From the NCBI GenBank assembly GCA_026315105.1, contig CM048745.1, forward strand, positions 788,807,390 through 788,871,389: DNA of 64,000 nucleotides, in the 5' to 3' direction. The number at the start of each line of letters is the position of its first letter. Position 1 is the stretch's first letter. A program made the translations under genes and the position numbers. The stretch comes from Locusta migratoria (lineage: Eukaryota > Arthropoda > Insecta > Orthoptera > Acrididae). Below, piece after piece: positions 1 to 11,194 of this stretch. The notes under the pieces are model-generated. The model worked only from the letters and a program-made list of their open reading frames with translations, was not told where the DNA came from and searched no databases.

Positions 1-1395
1 TTGATGATAAGCAATATGTTTCAGGCATATTTCTTGAACTTAGTAAAGTGTTTGCTGTTATTGATCATGATATTTTACTTCAAAAACTAAATAATAATGG
101 GATTCGAGGTATACCATACATGTGGATCCATTCTTACCTACACGATTGTCGACAGATCATCCAAATAAATACAAAGATGCAAACACTCATGAAGTTTCTA
201 ATTTTTATAGTAATGCACACAAAAAAAATCAGTAATGGAGTCCCTCAGGGACCAGACCTTGGCCCCATTCTTTTCATTCTTTATGTTAATGATCTAGCAG
301 AAAGAATAACCAACGGGACCACAGTAGTTTTCGCAGATGACACAAACATCCTAATTAGATCATGTGATGAAGATAGCCTACAAGAAACAGCTAGAGACTT
401 AACAAAAACTCTAGAAAAGTGGTTCAGAACAAACAGACTTATAATAAATTCTGAAAAAAACAGTGGCAGTAAATTTCCATACAACACAGAAACTTCACCC
501 TGCAACACCGGCTCTTGACATTAATGGAAAAACCATCTCATCAGTGAGTGAGACCAAATTTTTAGGCATACATATTCAGGAAAATATGAAATGGGAAACA
601 TACCTGAATAACCTAAATAAAAAGTTAAGTAGGCTCACAGATGCTGTAAGAATACTGTCAAAAATACAAGCCGTCCAACAGTGATCACAATGTACCACAG
701 TAGTATACAGTCACTACTGACATACGGAATTATCTTCTGGAGAAATACCATAAATAGCAACAAAACATTTAGGCTACAGAAAAGAATAATTAGAATCATA
801 AATCATTCAAAATACAGAGACTCCAGTAGACCAATATTTAAAAGTCTCAGGATACTTCCCCTTCTTCCTTTACACACACATCACAAAACAAAACCTGTTG
901 AAAAAAGACGCTATTTTCAAGTACATCTGTGATTTTCATGATTACAACTAGGTCAGTGCAGTACGTACAAATATATGTAAAGGAGTTGTACATCATACTG
1001 GTGTTATGCTGTACAACCACATTCCATCTGAAATGAAATAGGTAACAGATGTACATAAGCTTACAGTTAAACTGAAAGAATACTTGCTTGACCACTGCTT
1101 CTATTCTGTTTCAGAGTCTTTAGAAGTCAATAATTCTTAATGTTACTAAGTTGTTATTAAATTGTTTATGTAAATATTTTAAATACGTGTCCTAATCATA
1201 GAAGTTAAAGTTGTAATTAGGATACTATTGTTTTCAAAAAATGATATCACTGTATAATGTGTGTTACACCCTGTTTTGAAAACCATAGTAGGTGTAGTAT
1301 AAATTGTAAAACAACTGACATGTCCTATATTGTATGTACAGATAATGTACTAAATTGCAATTAACAGGATCAGTAACAAACTTGAACCTGAACTT
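1..1395 (+). mobile_element. Non-LTR retrotransposon 3' half (RT palm to tail), degraded
   Basis: Three plus-strand frames (48-518, 463-684, 681-932) together read as the second half of a LINE reverse transcriptase. Visible are the NGVPQG motif followed by GPILFILYVND, and the catalytic box VFADDTN, where the two Asp bind the metal ions. Downstream frames carry the thumb-like KFLGIHIQENMKWE and a C-terminal segment. At least two frameshifts make it non-functional. From about 1138 the sequence is AT-rich and non-coding, ending in a repeated gaac/ttgaac tail near 1396, as expected of a LINE 3' end. The 5' part is outside the window. Clade is uncertain (CR1/Jockey-like). Confidence 0.75.
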
Positions 1396-3323
1396 GAACA
1401 AAATCTCACAAAATTACACAGATAAACAGTACCCTACATCATTAATTCTTGTCTTTTGCTATTCTCTAACCATTTTCTAACCAAAAATACAACTGTTAAT
1501 CGTCATTAATTACGTGTTTGTAGATTACAAGCGAATCCTGACGATACAATTTGGTGCTGGTAATATGATCTTACATACTTCTCAGAGTCTTCTGAGAACC
1601 GAAAAAAAAGAAAAAAGAAGATAAATGATGTGCTTTCTTCGTTGTTGCTACAATTTATTACATCACATACGCTCCCACATGTAAAAACCATTCTGCAAAC
1701 AAATGTAAACAACTACTCGTCACTGCCTCTTTCATATAGATCACACTGGCTGGAGTGACCTTGCTGACCACTTGGGATTTTACTAACTGTATCTAACAGC
1801 AAGAAAGAGTAATGAACCAGAAACAGTCAAATATTATAAAACTACTGTGCTACATTAAGAACAGTGATTATCAAGTTTAGAAGGATGTGCATCATGTCAG
1901 AGATTGGTACCTCTGATAACAAAATTAAAACAATTTGGAATATTATTATCATGGAGTCAGGGGAACCAAGAGCACAGGGAGACAGCATTACCATCAAAGT
2001 GAATGAAAATTTTACAACTAACAAGCCAGAAGTCGAAAACATTTTTAATAATTATTTTTTAAATGTGGAGAAAATAGGATTTAAATGTTCGTTAGAAGAT
2101 GCTAGGCAGTTAATGGAACTGGCCATACCTACAAAATTTGATACAACAGAAATACCACCCACCTCTCCATCTGAAATTAAGAAAATAATAAACTCTCTCA
2201 AGAGCAAAAGCTCACCTGGAATAGATGGTATTTCCAGCAGGGTAATAAAAACTTCTTCTCAAGAAATAAGTAGGATTCTTAGCCATAAACGTAATGGTTC
2301 TCTGAAGCAGGTTGTTTTTCCTGACAGACTGAAATATGCTATTGTGAAACCACTGCACAAAATAGGGGATATGTCTAATGTCACCAACTTCCGCTCAGTC
2401 TCACTTCTGACATTATCCAAAAATCTTGAAAAATTAATGTATTCTAAAGTAGCTTCACACATAGGTAAAAATAAAGTTCTAACAAAATGTCAGTTTGGTT
2501 TTCAGAAAAGTTTTATCAAAAAAAAATCTATATATACTAGGAGGCCATGTTGCAATCCATACCATCTCGAACAAAATGTAACTATTTGGTCCATTCTTAG
2601 TGCTATGGGGATACTGAAGGACTGAATCGGCAGGCGCCTTCAGACCCACACTATTTGCGAAGTTCAGGAACATCATTTAATAGTAGACTTTGGAAACCAT
2701 TACTGGTTTGTACCACTTGCTCCCATAAGGAACAAAAAGACAAGATTAGGCTATGGAACTCACCAAGAGATTTTAAACAATCATTATTCCTGAGTAACAC
2801 TAAGTAATGAAATGCGAATATAATCTAATAAGAGACAAAATCGTGAATATTCGCTGCAATTTACTGTGGCTTACAGGGTATAAACATAGTCTAATATATA
2901 CAGTCAGGACACTTCGGCTTGTTTTTGTTACCCACTGCACTAGTAACATCCCAAGCGGCCAGCAAGGCATACTAAGAACTCCAGTCTGATCTATATGAAA
3001 GAGACAGCGAGAAGTAGTTGTTTACATTTGTTTGCAGAATAGTTTTTACATTTGGGAGCATATCTGATCCAATAAATTATAGCAGCAGCGAAATGGCACA
3101 TCCTTTATCCTTTTCTTCGGTTTTCAGAAGACTCTGAGAAGTATGTAACATCATATTACCAGCACCAAATTGTATCGTCAGGATTCGCTTGTAATCTACA
3201 AACACGTAATTAATTATGATTAACAGTTGTTGGTCTGATTAGAAAATGATTAGTGAATAGCAAAAGACAAGAATTAATGATGAAGGATACTGTTTATCAG
3301 TGTAATAATGAGAGATTTTGTTC
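1396..3323. repeat. Foldback structure: ~380 bp inverted arms enclosing ~1.2 kb
   Basis: The stretch from 1396 to about 1785 reappears in reverse complement at about 2943-3323. Long runs match almost perfectly, for example the segments around 1506-1600 and 3115-3210. The interior holds a LINE RT fragment (1864-2625). The arms are not coding. This may be a foldback or long-TIR DNA element that captured or was invaded by LINE sequence, or a local inverted duplication. No target-site duplication was identified. Confidence 0.7.
1864..2625 (+). pseudogene. LINE reverse transcriptase N-terminal fragment
   Basis: A 253-codon open frame between the arms of the foldback. Residues ~100-215 resemble the start of a LINE RT: a helix region ending SSPGIDGISSRVIK, then a palm segment AIVKPLHKIGD with NFRSVSLL, then the QFGFQ box. 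It ends before the first catalytic Asp, so it has no catalytic site. It covers the RT motifs missing from the fragment at 1-684, and the two do not overlap, so they could be parts of one element in permuted order. The first ~90 residues resemble the linker that precedes RT. Confidence 0.7.
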
Positions 3324-3407
3324 GCTGCACAATGAAGCAAACCAGTTAATGAATGGTCAAAAGGAAAAATGTGGTGTATTATGTGTAGATCTGTTTATGG
3401 ATAAGCC

Positions 3408-3603
3408 AGCCGCAGTGGCCGAGCGGTCTGCTGCGCATCAGTCGCAGTCTGAATGGCCGTTACGGTCGGGAGTTCGAATCCCCCCTCGGACATGGATCTT
3501 TGTGTCGTCTTTAGTATAATGTAGTTCATAAGTAGTTTGTAAGTTTAGGGACTGATGACCCCGCAGTTAAATCCCTTAAGCTTAGCAAACATTTGAACAT
3601 ACG
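3408..3603 (+). mobile_element. tRNA-derived SINE (family 1), plus strand
   Basis: A tRNA-like head carries an A box (TGGCCGAGCGG) and a B box (GTTCGAATCCC), the two internal RNA polymerase III promoter elements. The body reads through 'gtagttcataagtagtttg' and 'agggactgatgacc' to an end near 'aacatttgaaca'. The same family occurs inverted at 5047, 5229, 16604, 22163 and 52157, so it is a dispersed repeat and not a functional tRNA gene. SINEs rely on LINE enzymes for movement. Confidence 0.85.
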
Positions 3604-4219
3604 TTGATGGATATTCCAAATTTTCCTGTTGAATACTGAGAAGAAACCAAACTGTCTGTAATTTAGGCTGTCTCCCAAAGCGAGACTCCTCCACAGGCTT
3701 AAATTTTGAAACCAAGATTTGCTCTATAATAAGAAGAAATCAAATTAAAAAGTGACATAAGCTGCTGATTTATTTCGTATTTACTTCATTCACTTTTGTT
3801 GCAAAGTACTTACAATTCCTTGCTTCCTTCATATGATAACATTGCTCTGACGAGAAACTTTTTCACTGACAGAGTTTTTTTTTTTTTTTTAATTGGAAAA
3901 TTATGGAATTCGAATATTTGCATTTAGACCTTTTATGGTCCTGTCATAATTTATTGATATTCCCTGGTAATTGACATTTAATGTACCAAAGCGAAGTGTT
4001 TGTGACAAATCTGTAATGTACCATTTCTGTTAAAACAGTATCTTTTCATGACCTGGACTACAACATGTCGTCTGCAAAGTTATCGAAGAGCAAAGATCAA
4101 CAGCGGAAATATACTCCTCTTTCTGAGAGGAATGCATCAGCACCATTGATCTCTATACACTCTGGATGTTGAACTTCAGTTTTCTTAGCGTGCCAGTCAT
4201 AGATATTCATATTTAGTTT
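3604..4219. other. No gene seen; AT-rich
   Basis: No coding signal or recognisable repeat apart from a T run near 3877-3891. Confidence 0.5.
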
Positions 4220-5046
4220 CTTGCCAAATTCAAACATGGCTGCTAAGAAGCATTTAAAGAAAAAGAGAAGAAAATATGTTTCGATTCCGTTCCCATATCA
4301 GCCTACAACATCGAAAATTGAATTAAATTCCAAGTCAAAAGGTAAGCAAGCAATTCTTTGTCACATAATAACTGATGGAAACTCATTTGCCAAATTTAAA
4401 CATGGCGGACAATGCGAAATCGTGTGCAAAACATATGAATGTGCAGGCACGCTGCAATTCAATGCTCAAACACCAGAGTTATACATCCAGTTTGTATAGA
4501 GATCATTGATCAGCACCTAATGTCTACTCTGCTACCGCAATGCGCACGCCTCCATCAGCTGGTGGCCACCTCAGGAACTCTCACACGACGCCATCTTGTC
4601 CCACATCACCAGTGGCGCGCCCAAGTAAACATGTGGCTGGAACTGTAACTTCTCCAGCGCCTCAGCTCGCTCTGTCGGCCACAAGCGTGGCCGTGCAACC
4701 CCCCTATTTGCAGACTCCATGTAACGCACACTGGACCCCGCCCCCTTCCTCGGCTCCCGCCCGGCCCGTCACAACAAACATCAAGCCCGAGTGTAAACGT
4801 AGCCTTCCCGCCATTTCTCGTGGTGTCTCAGTGTTTACGAACGACATGGTACACAAACTGTGTATTGTTGGTGGTTCTCCAATCATTAACAACCTGCACC
4901 GTCTCAGACTGGAGCAACTGGCAAATTGCTGAACTTTTAAAGTTGTATGCATTGAACCCTCATGTATCAGCTGGTCCTCTCCCATTTATTTAGTGCTCAA
5001 GCAGGATGATTCTTGACGTTTGTGTGGAGATAACCGCCGACTTAAT

Positions 5047-5224
5047 GTTCAAATGTTTGTAGAGCCTGTGGGACTCAACTACAGGGTCATCAGTCCCTAA
5101 ACTTACAAACTACTTATGAACTAGCTTATACTAAGGACGGCACAAATATCCATGCCCGAGGGGAGAATCGAACCCCTGACCATAGTGGCCGTGCAGACTC
5201 TGTGGGCGCGCCACCGCGGCCGGC
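5047..5224 (-). mobile_element. SINE family 1, minus strand (first of a pair)
   Basis: Reverse-complement copy of the SINE at 3408. The B box complement is at about 5165-5175 ('gaatcgaacccc') and the head ends at 'ccgcggccggc'. With the next SINE it is bracketed by the 11 bp direct repeat gccgacttaat (5036-5046 and 5423-5433). Confidence 0.85.
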
Positions 5225-5228
5225 ATAA

Positions 5229-5422
5229 AATATTCAAATCTTTGTAGGGCTTATGGGACTTAAATACAGGGACATCAGTCCCTAAACTTACAAACTACTT
5301 ATGAACTAGCTTATACTAAAGACGGCACAAACATCCATGCCCGAGGGGGATTCGAATCCCCAACCACAGCGGCTGTGCAGACTGTGACTGGCACGTCGCA
5401 GACCACTCGGCCACTGCGGCTG
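5229..5422 (-). mobile_element. SINE family 1, minus strand (second of a pair)
   Basis: Second reverse-complement copy, head to tail with the preceding one and separated by only a few bases. A and B box complements are present ('actcggccactgcgg', 'ggattcgaatcccc'). Only the outer ends of the pair show a target-site duplication, which sits within the gypsy RT coding sequence. Confidence 0.85.
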
Positions 5423-5650
5423 GCCGACTTAATATTCGCACTGTAATGGACAATTATATGATTCCGAACATTGCTGACTTACACACTCTGGCAGGCGCAA
5501 AAATTTTCTCGGTTGTGGACTGCAAATGTGCGTACCATCAAATGCCTTTGGCTCTTGAAGACACTGAAAAGACTGCCATCACCACTAACATAGGTTTATT
5601 TCACTACTGATTCGAACCTTTGAGCCTCAAGAATGGTGGGCCGTTCCATT

Positions 5651-7970
5651 ACACTGATTCACAGCAAAGCGTTATTCCACTTTACTATACAAACTGATCC
5701 ACGTATGTTCACCCATCCAACAAGCAGGGCAGTGGATACTGTGCGCGGTTGCGGCTACAGAAGCGGGTTCATTACATTTAATAAATCTGAAATAGTTATG
5801 GAGAAACCAAACCGTTTAGTCTATTCAAAAGCACTTAGTATTACATAGGATATATGATGATCTTTAAAAAAATCGTTTAAAAAACGATAATTTAAAATTA
5901 TGAAAATGTAATGTTTTGTTTGTTTCTCACAGTCAGTTTTAGCAGAAAACCTGTAGTCGGCAAAGGCATTAATTTGGAGACTTTTCCGCCATCTTGGTGG
6001 TATTTACTCACGTTTCTCATTTTCAAACTTCTACTATGTTATTCGGTACAGCCAGTATATGCTTATCTTAACGAAGTTTAAACTAGCTAAAAGTGCTTAT
6101 TGAACAGTTGTAATATCGATTTTACAACACGTTTTATTTTCCTTACACTTCGTGACTCATTGTAAAATGGGGTCATTTGAAATGCAAAGAACTAACATTA
6201 TTATGTATTTTCATGAATTAAGTACCCTTTTTCCAACAATAGAAAGTAGTTCATCCTTTCACATGTTTAGCAGAAGACCGATCGAACACCTGAATTGCTA
6301 GACACGTAATCACTCGTAAATTGGGGGGGGGGGCGGTTGAAGGGGGGGGTATGACCACCAGGCTATAAATAGAATTTAGTTAATCGTCAATACATCTCAG
6401 ATTTCTGATGTTCCCGTAGACTCACTGCGTGTATAATCACCAAAACCTCTGTGAAATTGTTCTTAATTACAGATGGAGTCGTCTTCTGGCTCTGTCGTAA
6501 CAAAGCGTTGCATCAACGACTAGGACAATGAACTCACCTGGAATTGTTCTTGTTGCCCCTATGACACATGTAACTTTGAACGTGAACATTCTACTCATGC
6601 AGAATGAAATATTTTACTCGCTAACGCTGTAAGAGAGAGCAAGGGAGGATTTGTAGATGCGAGAGTGATGACCGCTTTGATACAAAATAGTAGGTGATAA
6701 AAAAATCTTTAAATTCCACTCAGTCTGCTAAGGAGTGTTTGATGTGTTCAAATCTAATGTGTGTTTGTTTGCACATGAAAGATAAGAGATAAGAGAGGCC
6801 AAATCGAAAATTATTTGACGGCAACTTGGGGTCAAAAGATGATAAAGATAAGAATTTTCACAAAGGTAAATTTTGAACCATCTATAAATTGAAGTAGCCT
6901 TATAATCAGCGCTACTTTAGCGTTAATCGACATATCTATCGTTTTTTGTACCAAAAAGTGCGGAAAGTTTCCAAATGCTATAAAAAATGTGAGAATGGAG
7001 GCAACGCTGAAGTATCCTGTGAGGCGATTGTACGCATGACCTAGAACATTTCTGCATATTTCTTAAAACTCATCTCTCTACTAACAAAAATTAAACTACA
7101 AAAGTTCTGATAATCTTATTTTACAGATTTGACTAAATAGGAACAGCAAATTTACGTAATCCATTGTGTTACGCAAGTGAGACTCGAAAACCGACAATTC
7201 TAACACATAAACACGATGGTGAACATCGCATTTGAATTTAAAATTAAGATTTTCATTCTCCTCAAAATGGTCGCAAGTATGCGTGGTGACATATGGGCAC
7301 CGCCTGACAGCGACCCACTTGTAAGAATACTGGCGTGTACGCACTCGGCGCTAAATACCGAGAGTGGCGACCGGAAATTACAAGAGGTTGAATAAAGGTC
7401 GACTATCGAGTTTCGTGGTCGAATCATGGCACACGACGCAATGATCACAACATACACGTAAACAAACAGACGACGATTTGTGACATGCACGAATATGAAG
7501 TTTGTTTCACTCGCAGATTATCTGTTAGTTTCATACCTACTCACAAACTACTAAATCGCTACTAATTTGAAAGCAAACTGCGAACTTTTTTCTTTGAATG
7601 GAATGGCAGGTACCTGTCATCAGTTGTTTTTAAATTCACATTTGTGATTCCAGCCTGTATTACTGTATATGGTGATGCTAAATTATGTGTAAACGAAAGT
7701 AAAGCAGGGTGGAATCAGTATGTTGACCACGGAATAGGTTTTGCTTTTCAGTAATGTCTCGTTTTTCTGATGCAGTAAATTTTCGATATGTGCTCAATTA
7801 TGGGACTTGACATCCTGTTTTGTGAAACTAAATGTATTCTGATATGATGACATGTTTCTCAGGCATGTATGACAATTTAAAATTGTTATGTGGTGCATGA
7901 AAATGGATTTTTCGATAGAAATCATAATTGTCAATTACAGATAGTTAATGACATTGTAATGTAAAATATA
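5651..7970. other. Unassigned, AT-rich, no gene seen
   Basis: No ORF with recognisable domains. There is a G-rich tract near 6323-6349. About 30 bp near 7345-7375 ('taaataccgagagtgg') recurs in reverse complement near 9595-9625, suggesting remnants of a shared repeat. Confidence 0.4.
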
Positions 7971-8166
7971 ATGAATTTGCCTTCAGTCACAAATTGGGTT
8001 TTATTTCCCACAATGCATCTCGAGCCCTATGGGCTCATAATCAGGTAATTCTATGATTTGTTATACATGTACAATAAATCATAGGAACAACTGATGATGA
8101 GCCCACAGGGCTCGAAATGCATTGTGAAATAAAACACAATTTGTGACTGAAGGCGAATTCATTTTA
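7971..8166. repeat. Inverted repeat, ~90 bp arms, with GAAA-type stem-loop
   Basis: The left arm (about 7971-8062) and right arm (about 8073-8166) are reverse complements with few mismatches; both contain 'ccttcagtcacaaatt' or its complement. Each arm holds a stem GAGCCC/GGGCTC followed by cGAAA (right arm, 8091-8120) or cGAGA (left arm, read on the minus strand). The arms are separated by only about 10 bp, so the unit could form one long hairpin. Confidence 0.75.
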
Positions 8167-8576
8167 TTTAGCTTTAGTACAACAGTCACGCAACTTTACT
8201 GGCAATAATGGACAATACAATCTAATGTCCTTAAAAAATTATATTTGTCTGATCCCCTAAAGACGAAAATGATCATGCAGACACCTGTTAGCCACATGGA
8301 ATAATATAAATGTCAGTGGTACTGTACTCGTTTCAGTTACAGTTACTCAAGCTGTTTCCTAATGTTTCTGCCTAATTACACAATCTGAAATCGGCACCTT
8401 ATTCGGTTATAAACAGCCAAAAGGAAGAATTTAAATGTCACTTGCAGGTTACTCATTTCAGCTGCAGTGATTTAAACCTTGTTCTTAGGTTCATCCCTTA
8501 ATACAAACTCGGAAATCGACATATATTCTTAAATAGATCGCCAGCAATGTCTTTGTGAGAATTTTAATAATGATTT

Positions 8577-8765
8577 TAAAAATGCTGGAAATTGCTTGAA
8601 TAATCAAAAGATGTTATCAGTAGATTATTTATTTTCAGTTAACAACATGTTTCGGGCAAAGCCAATCATCTCGTGATCGATATATGAACATGTTGTGAAC
8701 TGAAAATAAATAATCTACTGATAACATCTTTTGATTATTCAAGCAATCTCCAGCATTTTTAAAAT
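8577..8765. repeat. Inverted repeat, ~75 bp arms
   Basis: Arm 8577-8651 ('aatgctggaaattgcttgaa' onward) recurs in reverse complement at about 8687-8763. The loop contains, on the minus strand, a stem GGC-TTT-GCC followed by CGAAAC. Confidence 0.8.
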
Positions 8766-9133
8766 TTTACTATGAAGATTGCAAACCTCTTCCAAGATTT
8801 TCAGTCTAAAATAAGCTTTAAAAAAATCTTTGTGAGAAGGAAGAATGTAAATAGCATTCGTATTTGTTTCAGTCATACAAATTTAACCTGTGTTTCGGGC
8901 AAAGCCAATCATCTCGTGATCGATATATGAACATGTTGTGAACTGAAAATAAATAATCTACTGATAACATCTTTTGATTATTCAAGCAATCTCCAGCATT
9001 TTTAAAATTTTACTATGAAGATTGCATACCTCTTCCAAGATTTTCAGTCTAAAATAAGCTTTAAAAAAATCTTTGTGAGAAGGAAGAATGTAAATAGCAT
9101 TCGTATTTGTTTCAGTCATACAAATTTAACCTG
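8648..9133. repeat. Direct tandem duplication, 243 bp unit
   Basis: The unit 8648-8890 is repeated at 8891-9133 almost identically; I noticed one difference (gcaaacc versus gcatacc). Each unit begins 'tgtttcgggcaaagcc' and ends 'aaatttaacctg', so it includes the loop and right arm of the preceding inverted repeat. The near identity implies a recent duplication or an assembly artefact. Confidence 0.85.
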
Positions 9134-9271
9134 TGCTGTTAGGTTTCTGCATAACGACACACTTGGACATTGCAAAGTATTCAGGAAAAAAACCCTAACA
9201 CTGTATAACAGACTTGTAATACATTAAGATTATCTTCCTAGATTCTGTTACGAAAGAAAAAAAAAATCAGT

Positions 9272-9345
9272 TCTCACAGGACTCGAACCAAAAACTTCCC
9301 ATAATATTCTTGTGAACCAATGCCTTTGACAACAAGACCAGATTA
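9272..9345 (-). repeat. tRNA-like remnant (weak)
   Basis: On the minus strand a perfect B-box-like GGTTCGAGTCC lies at 9279-9289, with upstream sequence of about tRNA length. No convincing cloverleaf or A box was found. Probably an old SINE head. Confidence 0.25.
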
Positions 9346-9994
9346 ATACCATAGCATCAATAATACAATTTCTATTCATATGTGTCTTGGTTTGGGATTC
9401 ATCATTATTGCATTGATATTTAATTTACGAAGGTAAAGCGTCTGTGATAATTCTTCAATGAACAGTCGCCTCAAAATGGTATATTGCACGGCCTCCTACA
9501 ACTCCGTGTATATTGTCAAGATTTGTATTTTAATGTCTGCAAAGCAGAGACCGCAGATATTCCAAGTGACCACAGATATCGTACGTCAGAACTTCCGGCC
9601 GGCACTCTCGGTATTTAGCGTCCACTTTCTTAGTTCCCATCATTCGTGATGGCGAGCACTGACAACAATCTTATGCCAAATATGAAAGCATGCCACTGCC
9701 CTATGCTAGACTTAAATATTGTACATTTCATTAATGTCACTTCTGCAGAAAACATATAACTTAGGCCCATAACAATATGCCAATTATATATGTTTTTTTG
9801 CTCATACTTTGGGAGTTGTAACGCTTTCCTCGAATTTGCATTTTCCTAAATTTTACATTTTTTATGTGGACCGTATGAAAACATAAAATAGGGGTTTCAC
9901 TCTAATCGTCCATGTTTCACTCCTGTACAAGACTATACTCCAAGAAATTCCCTCAGAGAGACTTCCTAACATTGGAATTGATATTTGATATTAA
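9346..9994. other. Unassigned, no gene seen
   Basis: No coding signal. Contains the 'ctctcggtatttagcg' stretch near 9603 that matches the complement of about 7345-7375. Confidence 0.4.
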
Positions 9995-10200
9995 TAAATT
10001 TCTCTCCTTCAGAAATGTCAATAATAGGTTTATGTAGCACTCACTGTAAAGATGATCGCCGAGCTGCAGACAGGCACATAAAACAGATGAGCACATTCAC
10101 ACAACTTACAATTTGTGCCCACAGCCTTGTTCAGAGGAAGAGAAACACACACACACACACACAGTCAGCCAAATGATTATTCAGCCATAACTCACGCAAA
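9995..10200 (+). repeat. Terminal-type repeat fragment, same family as 63030-63230
   Basis: It shares 'cactgtaaaga...gagctg...gacaggc.acata' in order with 63046-63085, then runs into a short AC tract at 10147-10163. I suspect untranslated sequence of a Penelope-like element, because similar blocks accompany the GAAA stem-loop elsewhere in the window. Confidence 0.35.
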
Positions 10201-10418
10201 CAACCACCTTCTCTAGCTGCTACAATGAAACTGGCATCTTCTTTAGAAGTGCTTTTCTTTCCAGTGCTATTCTGCATTATGCACGACCGGCATGAGTCAC
10301 CCTGGATGGGGCAGCAGCACTGCTGTTTTTAACAAGTTTTTTCGAAAATTACAGCATTCTAATAATGAATGCAATAACTGAGTTTACTGTCTCACTTGAG
10401 ACAGTGAAACCTGTTTTG

Positions 10419-11194
10419 TACCGTCAAATGGCGGTGATTTCGGACAGTTTTGAGATTATCTTCACTAGAACATTCGTAGGTTTTGTCAGATTTCATTGTA
10501 TTTTACGGAAGTAGTGGGGTATATGTATAACCAATAAAATATCCTAGAAACACAACGCCCATGTGCATCTTCTTTTGCTTGAGACATAGGCTTAGTGTCC
10601 GAAATCACCCCATGAACTAGGATGATTTCGGACACACGCGTATTTTCAATCTCTGTCCGGTGTTTCGAAGTGTATGGGACACAAATTGACCTTTTTTAAT
10701 TCTGTTTCCTTTCTGTTTGATTTTGAAGACTTTTAACATATTTTAAGGACGTCCATTATTTTAAGGACGTCCATTATTAAAATCTGGGATAAGGACTGAG
10801 ATAAGGAATTTTATGTATTAAAGGCTTTTCTACGCACTAATTTGCCACACTGAATTCCTCTAACTGCTTTCTTTAAAATTTCGTGAAGAACTGGTACAAA
10901 ACTTCTCAGTGCTGCATCCGACTGATCTCATTGGCAACTGACGCTACAATACTTTTCCGCCAGTCGCAACAATGAAAGTTTCCACTCCATAATAACACAG
11001 CGATAATTTTCGACAGTGAGACTGTCCGACTGATTATTGCACCGGAAACAATTGATACAAACGCCGGACGCGGGAATTATAGTCTCGTGCATAAAAAAGC
11101 AGCGCGTGGAGGTGGAAATTAGCACTAATTCGTTGTCCTGCAGCGGGAAAGAAAAGATAAACCATATCGTTCTAAATCACCCCGTTTGACGGTA
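10419..11194. mobile_element. MITE-like element with TACCGTCAAA termini
   Basis: The left end TACCGTCAAATGGCGGTGAT is matched by the complement of the right end (about 11170-11194, reading TACCGTCAAACGGGGTGAT). Both continue 'TT'. Internal copies of the inner TIR part occur back to back at about 10597-10611 and 10625-10639 ('gtgtccgaaatcacc' / 'gatttcggacac'), so two abutting elements are also possible. No transposase is visible. Superfamily not assigned. Confidence 0.5.
10741..10776. repeat. Perfect 18 bp tandem duplication
   Basis: The 18-mer ttttaaggacgtccatta occurs twice without a gap, inside the element at 10419-11194. Confidence 0.85.

Larger units (their letters stand above)
4220..5650 (+). 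mobile_element. Ty3/gypsy pol fragment split by SINEs
   Basis: From about 4810 the plus strand reads, with shifts, the region before a gypsy RT (VGGSPIINNLHRLRLEQL), then a WSSP segment and LCGDNRRLN. The SINE pair at 5047-5422 interrupts it, and RT resumes at about 5434 with IRTVMDNYMIPNIADLH and FSVVDCKCAYHQMPL, the latter containing the first catalytic Asp. It breaks off near 5640, before the YxDD box. Upstream, 4540-4800 is a proline-rich open stretch and 4220-4500 a basic one; their roles are not clear. No LTRs were found, so this is an old truncated copy. It differs from the better preserved gypsy element at 46.4-51.1 kb. Confidence 0.7.

Noticed and set aside
3408..3490. tRNA gene
   Set aside because: A and B boxes are present, but the unit continues into a ~110 bp body shared by five other copies in the window, so it is a SINE.
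8091..8120. Functional hammerhead ribozyme
   Set aside because: CTGATGA and GAAA are present, but there is an extra T before stem II and no matching UH cleavage segment with stem III, so activity cannot be claimed for this copy.
8648..9133. CRISPR array
   Set aside because: Only two long units with no spacers; a tandem duplication in a eukaryotic genome.
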